This document shows positions 5,408 through 9,963 of a stretch of DNA of 9,963 bases, piece after piece. Under the pieces are notes generated by a model that saw only the letters and a program-made list of their open reading frames with translations, had not been told where the DNA came from and made no database searches. The stretch comes from CAZHAC01 sp964383855. GTDB lineage: Bacteria; Chloroflexota; Dormibacteria; Dormibacterales; Dormibacteraceae. Location of the stretch: NCBI GenBank assembly GCA_964383855.1, contig CAYLIP010000074.1:1-9963 (forward strand). Direction: 5' to 3'. The translations under genes and the position numbers were made by a program. Position 1 is the first letter of the stretch. The number at the start of each line of letters is the position of its first letter.

Positions 5408-5800
5408 TTAGGGAGGCCATGTCAGCTCGCCCCGCGCCACCGTCCGCGGGAGACCGGTCGTGAAGAGCGCCTGGCCGCCCTGGGAGACCTCCACCCGGGC
5501 GCCACGGCGTGTTGCCACCAGCACGCCGTTCCTGGTCAGCGCGGTCACCGGGCGCGTGGGCGGCACCAGCTCGGCATGCCAGAGCGCGTGGGCGGCGGCG
5601 GCGAGACCGGTGCCACTCAGCTCCAGCTCGGCGGCGGGCGCGAAGAGCCGGACGCCGAACCCGCCCGCCGAGGCGCGCACGAAGGCGGTCACCGGGAACC
5701 CCATGAAGGCGGCCAGCTGCTGCATCCAGGCGTCGTTCTCTTCCGAGCGGAGCAGCACGACCGCGGAGGTCTCCCCGGCGTCGACAATGGAAAACGGCAT
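5408..5800 (-). CDS. Half-length PhzF-like protein
   Basis: This encodes 130 residues, against about 260-300 for PhzF isomerases. The N-terminus MPFSIVDAGETSAVVLL, the segment FPVTAFVRASAGGFGVRLFA (35-54), ELSGTGLAAAAHALW (60-74) and TRNGVLVATRRG (89-100) follow the first PhzF domain in order. The C-terminus (GLPRTVARGEL) resembles the final strand of full-length PhzF, which returns to complete domain 1. The catalytic Glu of the usual S-E-T-A-F motif is replaced (PVTAF), and the CGHAT motif is SGTGL. It may therefore be a non-catalytic or dimeric one-domain form. The start could be ATG 5809 or 5800; I use 5800 because it matches the family N-terminus. It is head-to-head with the cupin gene and precedes the YjbQ gene by 10 nt. 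Confidence 0.65.
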   Translation of the reverse strand: MPFSIVDAGETSAVVLLRSEENDAWMQQLAAFMGFPVTAFVRASAGGFGVRLFAPAAELELSGTGLAAAAHALWHAELVPPTRPVTALTRNGVLVATRRGARVEVSQGGQALFTTGLPRTVARGELTWPP

Positions 5801-6086
5801 GGCCATCAACGAGATGATGCGCAGGCTGCAGGCCGAGGCGACCGGCTGCCACTCCTGGTCGAACGGGCCCGGGGACCGCTATTCGGCGCACCTGCACGAC
5901 TACGAGAAGGTCCTCTACTGCGTCGACGGCTCGATCACTTTCAATCTCGAGGAGGAACGGCGCGAGATCCCGCTCGGGCCCGGCGATCGCCTGGTCCTGC
6001 CTCCGCGCACCCTCCACAGCGCCGTCGTCGGCCCCGGCGGCTGCGTCTGCATCGAGGGCCGTCGACCAGGCCCCCGCGGGGCGTAG
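5799..6086 (+). CDS. Small cupin-domain protein
   Basis: This encodes 95 residues, one beta-barrel cupin domain. Motif 1 is HLHDYEKVLYCVDGSI (31-46), with His31, His33 and Glu36 as likely metal ligands and Gly44. Motif 2 is GPGDRLVLPPRTLHSA (60-75), with His73 as the fourth ligand. The SWSNGPGDRY lead-in (19-28) fits single-domain bacterial cupins. Substrate and metal are unknown. In-frame ATGs occur at 5787, 5799, 5814 and 5817; 5799 is chosen as a compromise that keeps the conserved lead-in, but 5814 would remove the overlap with the opposite-strand start. The stop TAG at 6084-6086 forms part of the -10-like box of the next gene. Confidence 0.75.
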   Translation: MAINEMMRRLQAEATGCHSWSNGPGDRYSAHLHDYEKVLYCVDGSITFNLEEERREIPLGPGDRLVLPPRTLHSAVVGPGGCVCIEGRRPGPRGA

Positions 6087-6089
6087 ACT
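6062..6089 (+). promoter_or_regulatory. Probable promoter of the zinc-ribbon gene
   Basis: TCGACC at 6062-6067 (four of six matches to TTGACA) and TAGACT at 6084-6089 are separated by 16 bp. The -10 box ends 9 nt before the ATG at 6099, so the transcript would start at or within a few bases of the start codon. This implies a leaderless or nearly leaderless mRNA. No mapped transcription start is available, so this rests on the motif match alone. Confidence 0.4.
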
Positions 6090-6098
6090 GGCCGCGGG

Positions 6099-6485
6099 AT
6101 GGGCATCATCGAGTTCATCCAGGACCGCGCCCGGTACTACAACTGCCCGGTCTGCGGCCGCAGTCTCCGCGGCTGCGAGGTCCGGATGCTGAACCACGTC
6201 GAGGACCGCTTCACGGTGCAGGTCACGTGCGCCGCCTGCCACGTGACCTTCATCGTCATCCTCGCCATCCAGGGCCAGGGCGTCGAGGTTGAGCTCGGCG
6301 ACGAGGTGTCCGTCGAGGTCGAGCTGGAGACCGTGGCCCAGGCCGGCGCCGCCGAGTACGCGGCCGAAGACGCCGACCTTCCGGGGCCGATCGAGGTCGA
6401 CGAGCTGCTCGACGTCCACCTCTACCTTCGCCAGTTCGAGGGCTCCCTCACCGAACTGCTCAGGCAGCCCCAGCCCCGGCATTAG
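6099..6485 (+). CDS. Zinc-ribbon protein, unknown function
   Basis: This encodes 128 residues. The N-terminal half (MGIIEFIQDRARYYNCPVCG) contains CPVC at 16-19 and CAAC at 44-47, a two-knuckle zinc ribbon with an extra Cys26 and His33 between. A hydrophobic strand TFIVILAIQG (50-59) follows the second knuckle. The C-terminal half is acidic (VEVELGDEVSVEVELE, then IEVDELLDVHLYLRQF) and ends with a predicted helix. There is no signal peptide. Such a layout suggests protein or nucleic-acid binding rather than catalysis, but I do not recognise the family. It lies 12 nt after the cupin stop and 10 nt before the cysteine desulfurase ATG, so cotranscription with the latter is likely. Confidence 0.75.
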   Translation: MGIIEFIQDRARYYNCPVCGRSLRGCEVRMLNHVEDRFTVQVTCAACHVTFIVILAIQGQGVEVELGDEVSVEVELETVAQAGAAEYAAEDADLPGPIEVDELLDVHLYLRQFEGSLTELLRQPQPRH

Positions 6486-6495
6486 GCCGCCGTCG

Positions 6496-7623
6496 ATGCC
6501 GGCGCGGGCCTACCTCGACTACGCGGGCGGAGCGCCTGTCCTGGACGAGGTGCGGGAGGCGCGGGCGGCGCTGCCGGAGGCCAATCCATCCAGCCCGCAC
6601 GCCGAGGGCCGGGCGGCGCGGGGCGCCCTGGACCGGGCGCGAGACCTGGCCGCGGCGGCGGTCGGGTGCGCGTCCCGCGAGGTCGTCTTCTGTGCCTCCG
6701 GGACCGAGGCGGTCAACCTGGCGGTGCTCGGCGCCGGCCGCCGGCTGCCGCGCGGGGCGCGGGTCGTCACCTGGGAGGCCGAGCACATCTCGGTCCTGGC
6801 CGCGGCGCGCCGCCTGCAGCTCGACGGGATCGCGGTCACCGTGCTTCCCGTCGACGGCGGCGCGCGAGCTTCGCTCGACCTGCCCGCCGACAGCGGGCTG
6901 GTCTCGATCGGCTTTGCCAACGGCGAGGTGGGCACGATGCAGCCGGTGGTCGAGGTCGCCGCCCGGGCGCGCGAGCTGGGGGCGCTGGTCCACCTCGACG
7001 CCTGTCAGGGACCTGCCATGGCGCGGCCGCCGGTCGAGCTCGCGGACCTGGTCTCCTTCTCCGGGCAAAAGGTCGGCGCCGGCGGCGGCGGGATGCTGAT
7101 GGCCCGCCACGAGGTGCGCCTCGACCCGCTGCTGGTCGGAGGCCCGCAGGAGTGGAGCCGGCGCGCCGGGCGGGAGGACGTCGCCGCCGCCACCGCCGTG
7201 GCCGTGGCCCTCGACGCCTGCGCGCGGCACCGCGAGCGCTGGGCCGAGTCGGCGGCGCCCCGGGCCGCGCGCCTGCGGGCCGCGCTCCAGGACCTCGGCG
7301 GCCGCCCCACCGGCGGCGAGCCCCGCCTGCCCAACCTGGCGGCCGCCGCCTTCGCCGGGCGCCGGGGCGAGGACCTGGTCGCCGCCCTCGACCTGGCCGG
7401 GGTGGCTGCGTCCAGCGGCTCGGCCTGCGCCAGCGGGTCGCTCGACCCCTCGCACGTGCTGCTGGCGATGGGCCTCTCGATGGCGGAGGCGCTGGGCAGC
7501 CTGCGGCTGAGCGTCGGTCCGGGCACCACCGACGCCGAGGTCGAGCAGGCTGTGCAGGTGCTGGAGGGGCTGGCCCGGGGCGGCGATCTCCGCCCGGCCC
7601 GGAGGCAGGGCGCCGGTGTCTAG
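6496..7623 (+). CDS. Cysteine desulfurase, NifS/IscS-type class V aminotransferase
   Basis: This encodes 375 residues, a normal length. The enzyme uses pyridoxal phosphate to take sulfur from cysteine as a persulfide. Visible features are AYLDYAGGAP (5-14), the phosphate-binding GTEAVNLAV (69-77), His97 in EAEHISVL stacking on PLP, NGEVGT (142-147), Asp168 and Gln171 in HLDACQG, Lys192 in SFSGQKVGAGGGGM as the Schiff-base lysine, and Cys311 in SSGSACASGSLDPSHVL as the persulfide cysteine. The usual His before the lysine is Gln. It overlaps the XdhC-family gene by 8 nt. With no iscU nearby, its sulfur may go to molybdenum cofactor sulfuration; that is inference from the neighbour. A selenocysteine synthase or lyase role is not supported specifically. 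Confidence 0.9.
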   Translation: MPARAYLDYAGGAPVLDEVREARAALPEANPSSPHAEGRAARGALDRARDLAAAAVGCASREVVFCASGTEAVNLAVLGAGRRLPRGARVVTWEAEHISVLAAARRLQLDGIAVTVLPVDGGARASLDLPADSGLVSIGFANGEVGTMQPVVEVAARARELGALVHLDACQGPAMARPPVELADLVSFSGQKVGAGGGGMLMARHEVRLDPLLVGGPQEWSRRAGREDVAAATAVAVALDACARHRERWAESAAPRAARLRAALQDLGGRPTGGEPRLPNLAAAAFAGRRGEDLVAALDLAGVAASSGSACASGSLDPSHVLLAMGLSMAEALGSLRLSVGPGTTDAEVEQAVQVLEGLARGGDLRPARRQGAGV

Positions 7624-8362
7624 AACGGTCGAGGCCGAGCTCGCCGAGCGCCTCGAGCGGGGCGAGGAGCTGGTCCTGGCGACCGTCGTCCGAATCGACG
7701 GCGAGCCGCCCTCACGGCCCGGCGCCAAGGCCCTGGTCGGCCGCGGGGGCGCCCTGGCCGGCACGCTGGGCTGCTCCGAGTTCGACGCCCAGGCGGTGGC
7801 CGACGCGCCCCGCCTCCTCGACGCCGGCACGCCCGAGCTGGTGACCTACCGGCACGACCTGGGCGCGATCGAGGTCTACGTCGAGCCCTACGCGCCGGCG
7901 CCGATCCTGGTCGTGGTCGCCGAGACGCCGGTGGGACGGGCGCTGGCCGAGCTCGGCCGCCGGACCGGCTTTCGGGTGCTGACCGTGCCCGAGGGCCGGC
8001 CGCTGCCCGAGGACATCGGCCGGGAGAGCTATCTGGTCCACACCAACCACGACGCCTCCGATCTGCCCGAGGTCCTGGCGGCGGCGCTGCGCCGCGACCC
8101 GCCGCCCCGCTTCATCGGCCTCATGGGCAGCCGCCGGCACACGGGGCACCACGTGGACGCGCTGCGGCGGCGAGGGATGCCGGAGCCGGACCTCGAACGC
8201 ATCCAGAGCCCGGTCGGGATCGACATCGGCGCGCGCACTCCCGAAGAGATCGCGCTCAGCATGCTGGCGGGTGTGGTGGCGGTCAGGCGAGGCGCTCAGC
8301 CGAGGTGGCTCGACCCTCCGCACCCGACCGGGACCGGACCGGGACCGGACGGGACCGGCTAG
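7616..8362 (+). CDS. XdhC/CoxI family molybdenum-hydroxylase maturation protein
   Basis: This encodes 248 residues from a GTG start that overlaps the cysteine desulfurase by 8 nt. Family members bind molybdenum cofactor and assist its sulfuration and insertion into xanthine-dehydrogenase-type enzymes. The N-terminal domain shows VLATVVRIDGEPPSRPGAKALV (20-41, broken by no gap) and GTLGCSEFDAQAV (49-61) with Cys53. The C-terminal domain shows FIGLMGSRRH (166-175) and SPVGIDIGARTPEEIALSML (198-217). The GxGxxA-like loop of the central Rossmann part is altered (VVVAETPVGRAL), and the second Cys motif of the N-terminal domain is missing. The C-terminus is a Gly/Pro/Thr tail encoded by GACCGG repeats. 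No hydroxylase subunit genes are in the window. Confidence 0.85.
   Translation: MSRTVEAELAERLERGEELVLATVVRIDGEPPSRPGAKALVGRGGALAGTLGCSEFDAQAVADAPRLLDAGTPELVTYRHDLGAIEVYVEPYAPAPILVVVAETPVGRALAELGRRTGFRVLTVPEGRPLPEDIGRESYLVHTNHDASDLPEVLAAALRRDPPPRFIGLMGSRRHTGHHVDALRRRGMPEPDLERIQSPVGIDIGARTPEEIALSMLAGVVAVRRGAQPRWLDPPHPTGTGPGPDGTG
8326..8358 (+). repeat. GACCGG short tandem array
   Basis: Five copies of GACCGG plus one GACGG, partly sharing their terminal G, abut the shared stop codons of the XdhC-family gene and lysA. They encode the low-complexity tail TGTGPGPDGTG. The array contains CCGG palindromes but no clear terminator hairpin with a T run. Confidence 0.7.
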
Positions 8363-9594
8363 AAGACCTCCGCGCGGGCCAGGTCGTCCAGCGTCTCCCG
8401 GCGCCGGATCAGGGTCGCCTCGCCGCCCTGCACCATGACCACGGCCGGGCGGGGCATGCCGTTGTAGTTGCTCGACATGGAGAGGCTGTAGGCGCCGGCG
8501 GCGGGCATGGCGACCACGGCGCCCGGCTCCAGCGCCGCCAGCCGCGCGTCCTCGACGAGCACGTCGGTCGACTCGCAGTACTTGCCCGCGATCGTGTAGG
8601 TCCGGGTCGCGGCGGGGACCGGATCGTCCACCCGGACCGCCTCGTAGCGCGCGCCGTAGAGCTTGGGACGGATGTTGTCGCCCATCCCGCCGTCGACCGA
8701 GGCGTACGTACGCACGCCGGGTATCTCCTTGATCGCGCCCACCGTGTAAAGCGCCACGCCGGCCGGCCCGGCGATCGCCCGGCCCGGCTCCACGACCAGC
8801 TGCGGCACCGCCAGGGCGCGGCCGGCGCAGCCGGCCCGCAGGGCCTCCAGGAGCGTGCCGACGAACTCGGCCGGGGTGGGCGGGTCGTCTTCGCCGGTGT
8901 AGGCGATGCCGAGGCCGCCGCCGGCCCCCAGGCGTCGCGTCTCGAACCCCAGCTCGCGCCGGAGCTGCGCCACCAGGTCGAGCATGATCTCCATGGCCGC
9001 CACGTGGCCGCGCAGGTTGAAGACCTGCGAGCCGATGTGGGAGTGAAGGCCGACCAGCTCGACCCGGTCGTGCTCGAGAGCCATCTCGACCGCCCGCCGC
9101 GCGTCGCCGGACTCGATCGAGAAGCCGAACTTGGAGTCGAGCTGGCCGGTGGCGATCCAGTCGTGCGTCTCCGGCTGAACGCCGGGCGAGACGCGCACCT
9201 CGCAGCGCATGCGCTGCCCCTGCGGCACCACCTGCCGCAGCAGCTCGAACTCCTGGAAGCCGTCGATCACGAGCGTGGCCCCGGCACGGTAGGCGGCGCG
9301 CAGATCGTCCTGGCTCTTGTTGTTGCCGAGGAAGTGGATGCCGCCGGTCGGGTATCCCGAGCGCAGCGCCAGGTCGAGCTCGCCTTCGGAGACCACGTCC
9401 AGCCCCAGCCCCTCCTCGGCCAGGACGCGCAGGAAGCGGGGGCTGGCGAAGGCCTTGGCCGAGTAGAGGACCTCGCCGGCGCCGCCCATGGCGCGGACGA
9501 ACTCGCGGGCCCGGTCGCGGACCGTCTGCTCGTCGTAGACGTAGAGCGGGGTCCCGAAGCGGCGTGCCAGCTCGAGCAGGTCGCAGCCGCCCAC
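8359..9594 (-). CDS. lysA: Diaminopimelate decarboxylase
   Basis: From GTG 9594 this gives 411 residues. The enzyme decarboxylates meso-diaminopimelate to lysine using PLP. Features include GTPLYVYDE (14-22), the PLP lysine Lys47 in YSAKAF, FLGNNKS (88-94), GLHSHIGSQ (182-190), GAGGGLGI (223-230), EPGRAIAG (269-276), GKYCESTDVL (337-346) with the Cys-Glu pair that reaches the partner active site, and GAYSLSMSSNYN (367-378). The frame continues upstream without a stop and encodes LWPVTARLGGGGQIEVGG, which resembles the usual LysA N-terminus; yet no ATG, GTG or TTG is available there. The true start may be a rare codon upstream, or a base is wrong. The stop shares CTAG with the XdhC-family stop. 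Confidence 0.93.
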   Translation of the reverse strand: MGGCDLLELARRFGTPLYVYDEQTVRDRAREFVRAMGGAGEVLYSAKAFASPRFLRVLAEEGLGLDVVSEGELDLALRSGYPTGGIHFLGNNKSQDDLRAAYRAGATLVIDGFQEFELLRQVVPQGQRMRCEVRVSPGVQPETHDWIATGQLDSKFGFSIESGDARRAVEMALEHDRVELVGLHSHIGSQVFNLRGHVAAMEIMLDLVAQLRRELGFETRRLGAGGGLGIAYTGEDDPPTPAEFVGTLLEALRAGCAGRALAVPQLVVEPGRAIAGPAGVALYTVGAIKEIPGVRTYASVDGGMGDNIRPKLYGARYEAVRVDDPVPAATRTYTIAGKYCESTDVLVEDARLAALEPGAVVAMPAAGAYSLSMSSNYNGMPRPAVVMVQGGEATLIRRRETLDDLARAEVF

Positions 9595-9658
9595 CTCGAT
9601 CTGGCCGCCCCCCCCGAGGCGGGCGGTGACCGGCCAGAGCGGGGGGCCGGGAGGAGTC

Positions 9659-9895
9659 TTAGTTATGCCCGCCGCAGCCGCAGCTGCCGCCGCAGCACCC
9701 GCCGCCGCCGGCGCTCGGCGTGAGGTCGGTGAGCCCCGACTCCTCTCCGCCCAGCGAGGCGAAGGTCGAAACCAGGACGCGGGTCTTCGTCGACTCGCAG
9801 GAAGGGCAGACCTGGGCCTTGTCCCGGTCGGCGTACGACGTGAGGACGTCGAAGGTCCCGGCGCACTGCTGGCATCGATACTCGTAGATCGGCAT
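9659..9895 (-). CDS. FmdB-family zinc-ribbon protein
   Basis: This encodes 78 residues. The N-terminus MPIYEYRCQQCAGTFDVL with Cys8 and Cys11, followed by VCPSC (Cys30, Cys33), is the standard FmdB/CxxC zinc-ribbon domain. Such proteins were first linked to amidase gene regulation, but their general role is unclear. Residues 63-78 form a Gly/Cys tail (GGGGCCGGSCGCGGHN), common in this family and able to bind metal. It is followed by lysA on the same strand, whose GTG lies 64 nt after the TAA, so the two may be cotranscribed. The start ATG is preceded by a good -10 box at 9912-9907. Confidence 0.85.
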   Translation of the reverse strand: MPIYEYRCQQCAGTFDVLTSYADRDKAQVCPSCESTKTRVLVSTFASLGGEESGLTDLTPSAGGGGCCGGSCGCGGHN

Positions 9896-9906
9896 CGTGA
9901 GTTTGG

Positions 9907-9912
9907 ATTCTA
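9907..9912 (-). promoter_or_regulatory. Probable -10 box for the fmdB-lysA pair
   Basis: On the minus strand TAGAAT (five of six matches to TATAAT) ends 11 nt before the FmdB-family ATG at 9895. Transcription would begin about 5 nt before the start codon. No clear -35 is seen in the GC-rich sequence upstream. Confidence 0.45.
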
Positions 9913-9963
9913 AGGGCGCGGCCGGCGCCGGCTCCAGCGGCTCGAGAACGGATGAGCAAGACG

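Noticed and set aside
5115..6482. Long minus-strand open frame across the PhzF-like, cupin and zinc-ribbon genes
   Set aside because: Its translation has no family features and is antisense or out of frame to three recognisable genes; long shadow frames are expected at this GC content.
6496..7623. Selenocysteine synthase SelA or a selenocysteine lyase linked to the selenoprotein
   Set aside because: The sequence follows NifS/IscS-type desulfurases, with the SSGSACASG persulfide loop. Nothing specific to SelA is seen, and lyase activity cannot be told from sequence.
8326..8362. Bidirectional terminator between the XdhC-family gene and lysA
   Set aside because: The repeats lack a clear stem with a following T run, and both stop codons sit within the same CTAG.
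9605..9615. Frameshift in the run of eight G/C bases in the lysA leader
   Set aside because: LysA-like residues lie in the same frame on both sides of the run, so its length seems right.
8305..9723. Long plus-strand open frame antisense to lysA
   Set aside because: lysA motifs are complete on the minus strand, and the plus-strand translation is His/Arg/Ala-rich shadow sequence.
9952..9963. Possible start of a plus-strand gene (ATG AGC AAG ACG)
   Set aside because: Only four codons are visible, with no clear ribosome binding site or promoter; it cannot be supported from this window.

Overview
The window is GC-rich, densely packed bacterial chromosome. Start codons are ATG, GTG and TTG, several genes have almost no leader, and there are no insertion sequences, phage genes, RNA genes or CRISPR repeats. 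The gene content (LysA, MoaC, MoaB, PxpA, LarB, XdhC, FmdB plus small zinc-binding proteins of unknown role) and TANNNT boxes close to start codons suggest an uncultured GC-rich Gram-positive-like lineage such as Dormibacterota, Chloroflexota or Actinomycetota. That placement is an inference from style, not a demonstrated assignment.

Layout. At the left edge is a partial unknown gene (1-430, minus), diverging from a Cys/His-rich unknown protein (549-1220, plus). Next comes a minus-strand operon, read right to left: moaC (3331-2846), a moaB/mogA-type gene (2867-2391), pxpA (2394-1717) and a peroxiredoxin (1698-1213). Divergent from moaC are a HAD hydrolase (3344-4036) and a small two-helix membrane protein (4033-4281). 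Then, on the minus strand, come a half-length PhzF-like protein (5800-5408), a YjbQ/UPF0047 protein (5397-5008) and LarB (5011-4175). On the plus strand follow a small cupin (5799-6086), a zinc-ribbon protein (6099-6485), a NifS/IscS-type cysteine desulfurase (6496-7623) and an XdhC/CoxI family protein (7616-8362). The right end carries lysA (9594-8359) and an FmdB-type zinc ribbon gene (9895-9659) on the minus strand.

The main discovery is that the peroxiredoxin is interrupted by one in-frame TGA exactly at the peroxidatic cysteine (FTPG-TGA-KTE). A perfect 6-bp hairpin with a G-containing five-base loop starts 10 nt after that TGA. This fits selenocysteine at residue 46 with a bacterial-type SECIS element, giving a 161-residue selenoprotein with no cysteine at all. 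Its terminal stop is also UGA, and other genes in the window end with UGA, so this is local recoding rather than a changed genetic code. No selA, selB, selC or selD is visible here.

Functionally the window leans toward cofactor chemistry: molybdopterin synthesis (MoaC, MoaB), probable sulfuration of molybdenum hydroxylases (cysteine desulfurase plus XdhC), and the nickel-pincer nucleotide precursor (LarB). Neighbouring genes overlap by a few bases at most junctions, and three convergent pairs overlap at their 3' ends.
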